A stretch of DNA of 64,000 nucleotides from Flavobacterium eburneipallidum (GTDB lineage: Bacteria; Bacteroidota; Bacteroidia; Flavobacteriales; Flavobacteriaceae): positions 806,001 to 870,000 of the forward strand of contig NZ_CP114291.2 in NCBI RefSeq assembly GCF_027111355.2. The letters are read 5' to 3'. The notes below the pieces were generated by a model. That model made no database searches and was not told the DNA's origin. It saw nothing but the letters and a program-made list of their open reading frames with translations. Positions 46,107 through 54,592 of this stretch are shown piece by piece. Both the position numbers and the translations under genes were made by a program. Positions within the stretch are counted from its first letter, which is position 1, and every line of letters starts with the position of its first letter.

Positions 46107-46136
46107 AAAGCTTTCCCTTTTAGGGATGGCTTTTTT
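46107..46136 (+). terminator. Second terminator-like hairpin
   Basis: AAAGC...CCC pairs with GGG...GCTTT, with a T run after it. It stands 84 bp after the tRNA-Asp terminator with no ORF between, suggesting either a backup terminator or a short extra transcript. Confidence 0.55.
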
Positions 46137-46177
46137 AATTTTAGGACAATTTGATTTTTTTCAAAAACTTCAGAATA

Positions 46178-46209
46178 AAAAAAGCAGCAAAATATTTTGC
46201 TGCTTTTTT
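46178..46209. terminator. Bidirectional terminator
   Basis: AAAAAGCAGCAAAA pairs with TTTTGCTGCTTTTT. It ends the T9SS-tail gene on the minus strand. Confidence 0.9.
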
Positions 46210-46243
46210 GTTTGTGTTAGTTTCTTTTAAAAAAAAAGATTAA

Positions 46244-47230
46244 CTATTTAATGATTAATTTCTTGGTTTCGGTTTTTCCATCTTCAGTAATTTTGATGAT
46301 GTAAACTCCGTTTTTTAAACCACTAACATTAATGCTGTTGTTTGTAGTAGAAGTTTTTAAAACTTGCTTTCCTAATACATCGAATAATACAACAGATTTT
46401 GCTGTGCTACTGCTAGATGTAATGTATAAAGTTCCTTTAGAAACTGGGTTAGGATAGATGCTTAATCCAGCGATTTCGTTTTGTTTAACTGATAAAACAA
46501 GGGCAGATGTAGTAACATAAGCCCAAGTGCTGCCAGCTCTTACATCATCAAACTCAACATTGCCAGTTCCGGCCAATGTTGCACTTCCAGATTGTCTGAT
46601 GCAAATACTTGCGATTGAAGCTGGGGCTGCTCCTGCTCCAGATGCGTTAGTTAGAGCTGGTGTTGGTTCAGTGGTGTTATCTAAAGTAGGGTTTACAAAT
46701 AAGTCAGCAGTGTTGTTAGTGCGGTTATATTTAACAACAACAAAAACAGGCGTTCCAACTGGATAATCTGTAGGTAAAAAAGTAGCAGCTGTTCCTGTTC
46801 CGCTATTGTTTACAATTCCAATGTTGAAAGTGTTTGCAGTTGTTCCTGTTTTTAATGTTAATCTTCCGACTAATGCAGTTACACTAGCGCCAGTAGTTCC
46901 TCCAAATGACATTGAATAATCTCCGGTAGTAGATAATAATGTAGTGTTTGGTACATTTAATACTGTAGAATAATATGCAGCTGTTGTAATAGCTGTTCCT
47001 ATGCTTTTATTTGCATCTTCGCTATTTCCCGCAATCAAAGCAACTTTGTTTCCTGTAGGGGTTAGTCCAGAATATGTTAATGAACCTGATGCTATTGATA
47101 GTGGTGTTGTTCCGCTATGAACAGTCCATCCATTTGCACTCAATAATCCTGTTCCAGTAAAAGTGTCTGTTACTTGTCCAAAAGATAAAGAAGCCAGTAA
47201 AATAAAAGATAAAGTGTAAAGTTTTTTCAT
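46244..47230 (-). CDS. Secreted protein with T9SS type A sorting tail
   Basis: A 328-residue exported protein with a signal peptide (about 1-18, ...LASLSFG). The middle (about 20-235) is rich in Thr, Ser, Ala and Gly and looks like a jelly-roll/LamG-type beta domain. The last about 75 residues are a T9SS sorting domain: LSIYPNPVSKG, VVLFDVLGKQVL, GLKNGVYIIKI and the final KKLIIK. Such tails guide secretion through the outer membrane by the type IX system, the tail then being removed. The function of the main domain is unknown. Confidence 0.9.
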   Translation of the reverse strand: MKKLYTLSFILLASLSFGQVTDTFTGTGLLSANGWTVHSGTTPLSIASGSLTYSGLTPTGNKVALIAGNSEDANKSIGTAITTAAYYSTVLNVPNTTLLSTTGDYSMSFGGTTGASVTALVGRLTLKTGTTANTFNIGIVNNSGTGTAATFLPTDYPVGTPVFVVVKYNRTNNTADLFVNPTLDNTTEPTPALTNASGAGAAPASIASICIRQSGSATLAGTGNVEFDDVRAGSTWAYVTTSALVLSVKQNEIAGLSIYPNPVSKGTLYITSSSSTAKSVVLFDVLGKQVLKTSTTNNSINVSGLKNGVYIIKITEDGKTETKKLIIK

Positions 47231-47333
47231 AATTAAATGTTTTAGATTCTTTACAAATATAGCAATAGTTTTTCCTTGTAGGAAAAAATCAATGTAAAAA
47301 AAACATTAAATTAAGGAAAAAGGTAAGAATAAC

Positions 47334-47672
47334 TTATTTTACGATAAGCTTTCTAGTAGCAGTTGCTTCACCTTCATTTATCTTGATGATGTAAACGCCT
47401 GGAGATAGATTAGAAACGCTTAACTCTCTAGAGCTGATGGTGGTTTGAAGAACTTTTTTGCCTAAAACATCAAAAATAAGGATGTTTTTGTCGGAATCGT
47501 TTTTTGAGGTAATATATACTTTTCCATTGCTCACAGGGTTTGGATACAAGTTTAACCCTTCAATAGAAGTGTTATCTTGAGTTTTGGATTGTGACTTTGT
47601 CTCTTGAGCCGAAAGGCTAAAAGTAAAGAAAAAAACCAGTAAAGTGGCAATATAAAAGTAGTTTTTTGTCAT
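47334..47672 (-). CDS. Minimal protein: signal peptide plus T9SS sorting tail only
   Basis: A 112-residue product. A signal peptide (about 1-22, ...TFSLSAQ) and a short linker (ETKSQSKTQDNTS) are followed directly by a complete sorting domain: LNLYPNPVSNGKVYI, NILIFDVLGKKVL, LSPGVYIIKI and the final RKLIVK. No cargo domain is present. The tail closely resembles that of the neighbouring 46244-47230 gene, so a duplication with cargo loss is likely. It could also be a small surface or cell-attached protein in its own right. Confidence 0.88.
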   Translation of the reverse strand: MTKNYFYIATLLVFFFTFSLSAQETKSQSKTQDNTSIEGLNLYPNPVSNGKVYITSKNDSDKNILIFDVLGKKVLQTTISSRELSVSNLSPGVYIIKINEGEATATRKLIVK

Positions 47673-47919
47673 TATTTCTGTTTAGAAAAAGTAAAGATAT
47701 TAAAAAAACATTTCAAAAGATATACCAAACCGAATAAAATTGCGTTATCGTGCATTTTTTAGCGTAAAATTAACTATTTAAGGCTTTTTGTTTCTTCAAT
47801 GTTATTTTTTTGTTTTTGATATATTACCAAATCGTTAACTTATTAATTTTGTTTCAATACTATAAGTGGTTTTGTTTTACATTTACGTTCACAAACACAA
47901 ATTTAGCATTACCGTTACT

Positions 47920-48603
47920 ATGAAAAAACGAAATACAAAGATTTTATTAGTGGATGATGAACCGGATATCTTGGAAATTGTAGGCTATAATCTTACTCAA
48001 GAAGGCTATCAAATTGTTACTGCTTCTAACGGTAAAGAAGCTATTTTGAAAGCTAAAAAAGAATTGCCTGATCTTATTATCATGGATGTGATGATGCCTG
48101 AAATGGACGGAATGGAGGCTTGCGAAAATATTCGAAAAATCCCTGAACTTAATAATGTAATCATCACTTTTCTTACGGCTAGAAGTGAAGATTACTCGCA
48201 AGTAGCAGGGTTTGATGCTGGTGCTGATGATTATATTACCAAGCCGATTAAACCTAAATTATTAGTAAGTAAAGTAAAAGCATTATTACGACGTTTGAAA
48301 GAACAAGAGATAAGTAGCGAGACACTGAATGTAGGCGGAATCGAAATTAATCGTGAAGAGTATAAAATCATAAAAGATGATGTAGTTATTGCATTGCCTC
48401 GAAAAGAATTTGAACTCTTCTATTTATTGGCTTCAAAACCTGGAAAAGTATTTAAACGTGACGAAATTTTAGACAAAGTTTGGGGTAATGAAGTGGTTGT
48501 GGGCGGTAGGACTATAGATGTTCATATTCGAAAATTACGTGAAAAAATTGGTGAAGATTTATTCAAGACCATAAAAGGAATTGGTTATAAATTTGAAGTA
48601 TAA
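47920..48603 (+). CDS. phoB: OmpR/PhoB family response regulator
   Basis: A 227-residue two-component regulator. The receiver domain has acidic pocket DDE (residues 12-14), phosphorylation site Asp56 (IIMDVMMPEMDG) and the conserved Lys in ITKPIKP. A winged-helix DNA-binding domain follows (about 130-227, LPRKEFELFYLLASKPGKVF, and VVGGRTIDVHIRKLREKIG). I start at 47920 (MKKRNTKIL); the longer frame to 47866 adds a non-homologous leader. The kinase gene follows 40 bp later, and porin, pstSCAB and phoU lie downstream, which supports the PhoB assignment. Confidence 0.92.
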   Translation: MKKRNTKILLVDDEPDILEIVGYNLTQEGYQIVTASNGKEAILKAKKELPDLIIMDVMMPEMDGMEACENIRKIPELNNVIITFLTARSEDYSQVAGFDAGADDYITKPIKPKLLVSKVKALLRRLKEQEISSETLNVGGIEINREEYKIIKDDVVIALPRKEFELFYLLASKPGKVFKRDEILDKVWGNEVVVGGRTIDVHIRKLREKIGEDLFKTIKGIGYKFEV

Positions 48604-48643
48604 TTTTATTGCTAAATTTGCCTGAAACATCCAATTTCTAAAC

Positions 48644-49720
48644 ATGAAGATTAGCTTCAAAAAAACCTACAAATTTGCCGTAGTATCGGCTTTATACATT
48701 AGTCTTTTTGCTACTATTTTCGTTATGTTATTAGCGACTATGGTGTTTCAATACACCCCAAAAAGAATCTTTCTTTTTGGAGGTGTTTTTCTTATCTTTA
48801 TTTATGCCTTTTCATTTATTGTTGTTCAGTACAGAGTAGAACGCTTTATTTACCGTAGAGTCAAAAAAATCTACGATGATGTTTCTCTTTTAGAATCCAG
48901 TTCCTTTATCAATCAGCCTATAACGACAGATATGGAAACTTTGACCCAAGAAATGAAAAAGTATGCTACGGGCAAAAAACTCGAAATCGAAATGTTTAAA
49001 GTTCGAGAAGAATACCGAAGAGAATTTCTAGGTAACGTTTCACATGAATTAAAAACTCCTTTATTTACTGTTCAAGGTTATATTTCCACACTACTAGATG
49101 GTGCAATGGATGACAAAGTTATTCGAAAAAAATATTTAAAAAGAGCCGAAAAAGGAGTAGAAAGATTGATCTACATCGTTGAAGATTTGGATATGATTAC
49201 CAAATTGGAAGTAGGAGATTTGAATTTAGAATTTTCGGAATTTGATATTGTCGAATTGGTTCAAAATATTTTTGATTTATTAGAAATGAAAGCCAATGAA
49301 AAGAAAATTAGCCTTGCATTCGAAAATAAAAAAATCCAACCTGTTTATGTAAAAGGCGATAAAGATCGCATTCAACAAGTTATCGAAAATTTAATTGTCA
49401 ATTCAATAAAATACGGTAAAGAAGGTGGATTGACCGAGATTAGTATCGTCAACTTGACCAAAAGGAAAGTTTTAATTCGAGTAACCGATAATGGAGAAGG
49501 AATTGAAAAGCAAAATCTTCCGAGAGTATTTGAACGTTTTTATCGTGTGGATAAAAGCGGTTCAAGAACTGAAGGTGGCTCTGGATTAGGACTCGCCATC
49601 GTAAAGCATATTATCGAAGCGCATAAAGAAAAGATATATGTAGAGAGCGAATACGGGATTGGTTCTGAATTTTCATTTACATTACCTAAACCTAAAATTA
49701 ATTCACAAACAAAAGATTAA
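48644..49720 (+). CDS. phoR: Sensor histidine kinase, PhoR-like
   Basis: A 358-residue membrane kinase. Two helices (about 10-35 and 42-62) with almost no periplasmic loop between are followed by a linker, the HisKA domain with His134 (GNVSHELKTPL), and an ATPase domain with N box (VIENLIVNSIKYG), G1 (VTDNGEGIEKQ) and G2 (GGSGLGLAIVKHII). The tiny loop fits PhoR, which senses through the Pst transporter and PhoU and not a direct ligand. It acts on the upstream response regulator. Confidence 0.9.
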   Translation: MKISFKKTYKFAVVSALYISLFATIFVMLLATMVFQYTPKRIFLFGGVFLIFIYAFSFIVVQYRVERFIYRRVKKIYDDVSLLESSSFINQPITTDMETLTQEMKKYATGKKLEIEMFKVREEYRREFLGNVSHELKTPLFTVQGYISTLLDGAMDDKVIRKKYLKRAEKGVERLIYIVEDLDMITKLEVGDLNLEFSEFDIVELVQNIFDLLEMKANEKKISLAFENKKIQPVYVKGDKDRIQQVIENLIVNSIKYGKEGGLTEISIVNLTKRKVLIRVTDNGEGIEKQNLPRVFERFYRVDKSGSRTEGGSGLGLAIVKHIIEAHKEKIYVESEYGIGSEFSFTLPKPKINSQTKD

Positions 49721-49834
49721 TTAACATTTGAAAAATAGGTATTATATTAATTCGTCTGTAATCAGCGGTTTATATTTTAGGTAAGTTAATTCAGTTTTAA
49801 TTCAACATTAATTTATTGTCAACATAATATTTTG

Positions 49835-49868
49835 TTAACATTAGCTTAACATAGCAGTAGCACCTTTG
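49835..49868 (+). promoter_or_regulatory. PHO-box-like repeat in the porin promoter
   Basis: TTAACATTAGC (49835-49845) and TTAACATAGCA (49846-49856) form an 11-bp direct repeat. The second TTAAC ends 18 bp before the end of the CACCTTTG -7-like element (TTTG at 49865-49868). The same layout is found before pstS. I read it as the PhoB binding site. Confidence 0.65.
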
Positions 49869-49893
49869 CAAAAAAATAAATCATAAAACAAAA

Positions 49894-51231
49894 ATGAAAA
49901 AATTTTTATTTGCAAGTTTGCTGACTGCTTCTCTTTCAGTAAATGCACAAGAGGTAAAGAAAGACGAAATAAAAAAAGAAGTAGTCCGTATTTTAGACTC
50001 TATCAATTCTGCTAACAAAAGCAAACAAGTAGAAAAAGATCAATTAATCCTAAAAGAAAAACTAGATAAAGAGAAAGCTGAAAAAGAATCTTGGTATAAT
50101 AAGCTTTCTATAAGAGGATATGTTCAAGTTCGTTACAACGGATTATTTTCTACAAACGACAAAGTTTCTTGTGATCAATGTGATAAGTCCTGGGGTACAA
50201 CTTCTACAGCTCCAGACGCAAAATCAAACAATGGTTTTTTTATAAGACGAGCTCGTATCGTTTTTTCGGGACAAGTTCATCCTAATGTATATATTTATAT
50301 TCAACCTGATTTTGCTAGTTCTCCAGCATCAGGTGTCAATCATTTTGCACAACTAAGAGATGCTTATGCTGATATATCATTCGATAAGAAAAAAGAATTT
50401 AGAGTAAGAATCGGACAAAGTAAAGTGCCTTATGGTTTTGAGAATATGCAATCGAGCCAAAATCGTTTGACATTAGATCGTAACGATGCGATGAATAGTG
50501 CTGTGGTTAATGAACGCGATTTAGGAGCATTCTTTTATTGGGCACCAGCCGAAGTAAGAGAACGTTATGTTATGCTTATAAAAGACGGTTACAAAGGTTC
50601 GGGAGATTATGGTGTGTTTGCATTTGGAGCCTATAATGGTCAAACCGCTAATAAAACAGAAGGAAATAGGAATCTTCATGTAGTTTCTAGAATAACTTAT
50701 CCTTTTGTTATAGGAAATCAAATAATTGAGCCAGGATTGCAAGCTTATACTGGAAAATGGGCTTTTACAAGTGAATTATCTACAGGGGTAACCACTCCAA
50801 ATAAAATAAATACACTTGATCAAAGAGTAGGAGCTAGTTTTATATTGTATCCAAAACCATTTGGTATTCAAACAGAATATAATATTGGAAGAGGACCTCG
50901 TTATGATAAAGTAACTAATACCGTTGATGTTTCTAGTTTAGAAGGTGGTTATGTTACTTTAAATTACAAATGGGATGTAAATTTGGCCAAACATCATTTT
51001 ATCTATCCTTTTGCCAAATTTCAGTATTACGATGGTGGAAAGAAATTTGAAAAAGATGCTAGAAGTTATATCGTAAGAGATTATGAATTCGGTATAGAAT
51101 GGCAACCGTTCAAGGCATTTGAACTTGTAGCTGAATGGGTTGTTGCTGATCGAACTTTTGAAGATAGCGCACTAAAAAATAACAGACAGCGTGGTAATTT
51201 ATTACGATTACAGGCGCAAATTAATTTTTAA
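49894..51231 (+). CDS. Outer membrane phosphate-type porin (OprO/OprP family)
   Basis: A 445-residue outer membrane protein. The signal peptide (about 1-19, ...LSVNAQ) is followed by a charged, probably coiled-coil segment (about 20-66, rich in Lys and Glu). The barrel begins at LSIRGYVQVRYNGLF and ends LLRLQAQINF with a terminal Phe. The conserved FFIRRARIVFSGQVHPNVY strand pair marks the phosphate-selective porin family. The coiled-coil part may form a trimer neck. It sits between phoR and pstS with a PHO-like repeat in front, so phosphate uptake through the outer membrane is the likely job. Confidence 0.9.
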   Translation: MKKFLFASLLTASLSVNAQEVKKDEIKKEVVRILDSINSANKSKQVEKDQLILKEKLDKEKAEKESWYNKLSIRGYVQVRYNGLFSTNDKVSCDQCDKSWGTTSTAPDAKSNNGFFIRRARIVFSGQVHPNVYIYIQPDFASSPASGVNHFAQLRDAYADISFDKKKEFRVRIGQSKVPYGFENMQSSQNRLTLDRNDAMNSAVVNERDLGAFFYWAPAEVRERYVMLIKDGYKGSGDYGVFAFGAYNGQTANKTEGNRNLHVVSRITYPFVIGNQIIEPGLQAYTGKWAFTSELSTGVTTPNKINTLDQRVGASFILYPKPFGIQTEYNIGRGPRYDKVTNTVDVSSLEGGYVTLNYKWDVNLAKHHFIYPFAKFQYYDGGKKFEKDARSYIVRDYEFGIEWQPFKAFELVAEWVVADRTFEDSALKNNRQRGNLLRLQAQINF

Positions 51232-51249
51232 ATTCTATTGAATAAATAC

Positions 51250-51284
51250 AAAGAGGTTATTTCGTGAATTAACCTCTTTTTTTT
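51250..51284 (+). terminator. Terminator after the porin gene
   Basis: AAGAGGTTA pairs with TAACCTCTT, followed by a T run, so the porin gene is its own unit, separate from pstS. Confidence 0.85.
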
Positions 51285-51366
51285 GCTCAATAAAATTAAC
51301 TTAATAATTCTTCATTGTAAAGTAATTGTAAAAATTACTCAAATAGTAAAGATTGAATAATGCTGA

Positions 51367-51401
51367 CTTAACACAGGCTTAACCTTGCGGCTATACATTT
51401 G
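51367..51401 (+). promoter_or_regulatory. PHO-box-like repeat and -7 box in the pstS promoter
   Basis: CTTAAC occurs at 51367-51372 and 51378-51383, 11 bp apart. TACATTTG (51394-51401) is a full -7 match. The second TTAAC ends 18 bp before the end of the TTTG, exactly as in the porin promoter. Confidence 0.7.
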
Positions 51402-51426
51402 TCAAAAATTAAAACTAAAATCAAAA

Positions 51427-52260
51427 ATGAATACAACTAAATTAAGAATTGCAGCCCTTTTAGTAGTCGTGATGACTATTGGGTATTCGTTTACTACTTT
51501 GAGTAAAATAACAATCAAAGGTTCGGATACCATGGTGATTTTGTCACAACAGTGGGCAGAAGCTTATATGAAAAAACACCCTGGAACAACTATTCAGGTT
51601 ACTGGTGGAGGATCAGGAGTGGGTCTTGCTGCATTAATAAACGGTTCTACAGAAATTGCTAATTCAAGCCGTCCAATAAAGCCAACAGAAGTAGAAAAAT
51701 TAAAGGCAAAATACAATAAACCTGGTGTTGCAATTGCTTGTGCTAAAGATGGTTTGTCTGTTTTCTTAAACAAAGGAAATTCTGTTTCGGAATTGACAGT
51801 AGCGCAAATCGGAGATATTTTTTCAGGTAAAATAACCAACTGGAAACAAGTAGGAGGAGCTGATGCAAAAATTCAATTATACGGAAGAGAAAGCAGTTCA
51901 GGGACCTTTGAATTCTTCAAAGAACACGTGGTGAAAACAGATTTTTCTCCATCTTGCCAAACTTTGCCAGGAACTGCAGCAATTGTAAATGCAGTAAAAA
52001 AAGATAAATATAGCATTGGTTACGGTGGTGCAGCTTATGCAGAAGGTGTGAAAGATTGTAAAGTAAAAAAGGATGCTAAAAGTAAAGGAATTTTGCCAAC
52101 AGAAGCAACCATCAAAAACAAAACATACCCAATTTCAAGATACTTATTCATGTATTTGAAATCAAAACCAACTGGCGAAACTAAAGCTTTTATCGATTGG
52201 ATTTTGAGTCCAGAAGGTCAAAAAATGATTGCAGCCGTAGGTTATTTTCCAGTAAAATAA
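51427..52260 (+). CDS. pstS: Phosphate ABC transporter substrate-binding protein
   Basis: A 277-residue periplasmic phosphate-binding protein. Signal peptide at about 1-22. Ligand-site segments of the PstS family: ITIKGSDTMVIL near the start, TGGGSGVGLAALINGSTEIA near 60-79, SSRPIKPTEVEKLK, and GRESSSGTFEFF near 157-168. I start at 51427 (MNTTKLRIA); the longer frame to 51385 runs back into the promoter. A terminator-like hairpin separates it from pstC. Confidence 0.96.
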   Translation: MNTTKLRIAALLVVVMTIGYSFTTLSKITIKGSDTMVILSQQWAEAYMKKHPGTTIQVTGGGSGVGLAALINGSTEIANSSRPIKPTEVEKLKAKYNKPGVAIACAKDGLSVFLNKGNSVSELTVAQIGDIFSGKITNWKQVGGADAKIQLYGRESSSGTFEFFKEHVVKTDFSPSCQTLPGTAAIVNAVKKDKYSIGYGGAAYAEGVKDCKVKKDAKSKGILPTEATIKNKTYPISRYLFMYLKSKPTGETKAFIDWILSPEGQKMIAAVGYFPVK

Positions 52261-52267
52261 AAAAATA

Positions 52268-52304
52268 TAAAAATCCCTCTCTTCATTTAGGGAGGGATTT
52301 TTTT
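52268..52304 (+). terminator. Terminator/attenuator between pstS and pstC
   Basis: AAATCCCTC (52271-52279) pairs with GAGGGATTT (52292-52300), followed by a T run. It should let most transcripts stop after pstS, giving more binding protein than permease. Confidence 0.8.
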
Positions 52305-52326
52305 TATGAATTCTTAAATCCATTAA

Positions 52327-53547
52327 ATGAATTCTCCACTTCCAAAAGAACAAACTTTTACCAAAGAAAGTTTAAAAAAACAATTTCGGCTTTCTGAATT
52401 TTTGGCCGAGAAAATTATTTCAACAGTAGCTTTTCTCTCTATTGCTATTATTTTTTTAATATTCATTTTTGTTTTCAAAGAGTCTTTACCGTTGTTTAGT
52501 ACCAACCAAAAAGCGAAAGAGAATTCAGAAATACAAACCACAACAACAGCAGTAGAAACCTACGGAAGCGAAACTTCTGAAGAAAGCCAACCCGAAACTT
52601 ATGGAACTTCAACCGAAAGTTTAGAGCCAGAAACTTACGGAGAGCCTACAGAGGATTTGAATGTAGCGACAGAAGAATCGACCGAGCCTGAATCTTACGG
52701 AACAGTAACCGAAGATTTGAATCCTGGAGCAACAACAGATGAAACTCTTGTAACTGAAAAAGCCCTTGAAAACAAAGAAGGAGCCGACAAAACTTGGAGT
52801 ACTTTTTTCACTACAGAATGGGTTCCTGTTTCAGATAATCCACGATTCGGATTGTTAGCTTTACTTATTGGAACTTTAAAAGTAACAATTATCGCTATGC
52901 TAATTGCTGGACCATTGGCAATACTGGCAGCCGTTTACACTTCTTGTTTTGCATCCAATAGAAGAAAAGAAATCATCAAACCGATTATCGAAATGCTAGC
53001 AGCTTTTCCATCAGTAGTAATCGGATTTTTTGCGATGATGGTTTTGGCTACTTTTTTCCAAGATATTTTTGGTTATGATTCTCGATTGAATGCTTTTATT
53101 GGTGGTGTTGCCATGGCATTGGCAGCTATTCCAATTATTTATACCATTTCTGAAGATGCCCTTTCGGCAGTTCCAAAAACCTATACCGAAGCCAGTTTAG
53201 CATTAGGAGCCAGCAAAGCACAAACCGCTTTTTCGGTGATTTTGCCAGCAGCAACTCCAGGTATTTTTGCAGCCTTGCTTTTGGGTGTAGGTCGTGTTTT
53301 TGGTGAAACCATGATTGCATTGATGGCAACAGGAAACGCCGCTTTATTATCGGCAAATCCGTTTGAAAGTGTACGAACTTTTGCCGCAACTATTGGATCT
53401 GAAATGGCCGAAACTGTTTTTGGAGAAACTCATTATAGTGTGCTGTTTTTTATAGGTTCGTTGCTTTTCATTTTCTCTTTCATATTAAATGCTGTGGCAG
53501 AATTTTATGTTAAGGGAAGATTAATCAAAAAATTCCAAGGTAAATAA
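52327..53547 (+). CDS. pstC: Phosphate ABC transporter permease PstC, with acidic repeat insertion
   Basis: A 406-residue inner membrane permease, against about 300-320 for typical PstC. After the first helix (about 30-50), residues about 58-155 form an acidic, Thr/Glu-rich stretch with a recurring E(T/S)YG motif at 77-80, 90-93, 102-105 and 122-125. It probably lies in the first periplasmic loop. The rest is normal: FGLLALLIGTLKVTII, the coupling loop TYTEASLALGASKAQTA, and SEDALSAVP. The next gene, pstA, starts 2 bp later. Confidence 0.95.
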   Translation: MNSPLPKEQTFTKESLKKQFRLSEFLAEKIISTVAFLSIAIIFLIFIFVFKESLPLFSTNQKAKENSEIQTTTTAVETYGSETSEESQPETYGTSTESLEPETYGEPTEDLNVATEESTEPESYGTVTEDLNPGATTDETLVTEKALENKEGADKTWSTFFTTEWVPVSDNPRFGLLALLIGTLKVTIIAMLIAGPLAILAAVYTSCFASNRRKEIIKPIIEMLAAFPSVVIGFFAMMVLATFFQDIFGYDSRLNAFIGGVAMALAAIPIIYTISEDALSAVPKTYTEASLALGASKAQTAFSVILPAATPGIFAALLLGVGRVFGETMIALMATGNAALLSANPFESVRTFAATIGSEMAETVFGETHYSVLFFIGSLLFIFSFILNAVAEFYVKGRLIKKFQGK

Positions 53548-53549
53548 GT

Positions 53550-54497
53550 ATGGAAAATACAATTGATATAGTAGAAAATCCGTTTTCTAAAGCGAATAAT
53601 CATAAAGGCAAAGAGATTAAAGAAAAAGCAGTTGTAGGAATTACTCAACTGGCAGTTTTTTTGATTATTGCCATCTTGTTTGTCATCTTGGGAATTATCA
53701 TTTACCAAGGTCGTGATAAGTTTTCATGGGAATTTATCAGTTCTTTTCCAACGGATGGAATGACTAAAGGAGGAATTTTTCCTGCTTTGATTGGTACTTT
53801 TATTTTGGTTATTGTTATGTCGATTGCTGCAGTTCCATTCGGGACAGTTACGGCAATTTATCTAACAGAATATGCTCATGAAAAATCAAAATTTGCAGCA
53901 GCAGTTCGTTTTTCAATTCGAACTTTAGCAGTAGTTCCTTCTATTATTTTTGGACTTTTTGGATTGGGTTTTTTTATCCAGTTTGTGGGCAGCGGAATGG
54001 ATTCAGCTTTTAATGGGGGCGAATTGCATTGGGGACAGCCTAATATTTTGTGGGCGAGTTTAACCATGGCTTTATTAACGCTTCCCGTGATTATCGTTTC
54101 GGTAGAAGAGGCTTTGAAAACCATTCCGAGAGAATTAAGAGAAGCCAGTTTAGCATTAGGAGCAACGAAATGGCAAACCATAAAAAAAGTTGTTTTTCCA
54201 GGTTCTATTTCGGGAATTATGACAGGAACAATACTTGCTGTGAGTAGAGGAGCAGGAGAAGTAGCACCGATATTGTTTACAGGAGCAGCTTATTATCTAG
54301 CCACTTTACCAGGTTCTTTGAGTGACCAATTTATGAATTTGGGGTATCACGTTTATATCATGTCAACCCAATCTTCGGATGTGGAAAAAACAATGCCTAT
54401 TCAATTTGCGACTACTCTAGTATTGTTGATTCTTACGTTGTCGTTAAATTTAGTTGCAGTTGTTATCCGTTCCAGAATTAGAAGAAAAGCAAAATAG
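53550..54497 (+). CDS. pstA: Phosphate ABC transporter permease PstA
   Basis: A 315-residue inner membrane permease with six helices. PstA features: GGIFPALIGTFILVIVMSI near the N-terminal third, SIRTLAVVPSIIFGLFGLGF, and the EAA coupling loop PRELREASLALGATKWQTI. It pairs with PstC to form the membrane channel. A 95-bp gap to pstB holds a GC-rich island. Confidence 0.97.
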   Translation: MENTIDIVENPFSKANNHKGKEIKEKAVVGITQLAVFLIIAILFVILGIIIYQGRDKFSWEFISSFPTDGMTKGGIFPALIGTFILVIVMSIAAVPFGTVTAIYLTEYAHEKSKFAAAVRFSIRTLAVVPSIIFGLFGLGFFIQFVGSGMDSAFNGGELHWGQPNILWASLTMALLTLPVIIVSVEEALKTIPRELREASLALGATKWQTIKKVVFPGSISGIMTGTILAVSRGAGEVAPILFTGAAYYLATLPGSLSDQFMNLGYHVYIMSTQSSDVEKTMPIQFATTLVLLILTLSLNLVAVVIRSRIRRKAK

Positions 54498-54592
54498 AGA
54501 TTTTTGATTAACGAATTTTGACCCGAGCGTCAGCGAACTGGCGAAGCATTTCAGATTTTGGAGTCACACCTTTTATCAAATAAAGAAATAAA
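54498..54592 (+). other. pstA-pstB gap with GC-rich island
   Basis: In the 95-bp gap, GACCCGAGCGTCAGCGAAC and the following GGCGAAGC (about 54521-54547) stand out as GC-rich against AT-rich surroundings. No ORF. It looks like a fragment of a dispersed intergenic repeat; this is inference. Confidence 0.35.

Noticed and set aside
45878..46123. 81-residue frame across tRNA-Asp (contains GLVVQLVRIHACHAWGRGFE)
   Set aside because: This is the well-known false protein made by translating a tRNA gene. The tRNA-Asp at 45908-45981 explains it.
47673..47919. PHO-box before phoB
   Set aside because: Single TTAAC-like words occur, but no 11-bp direct repeat with correct spacing to a -7 box.
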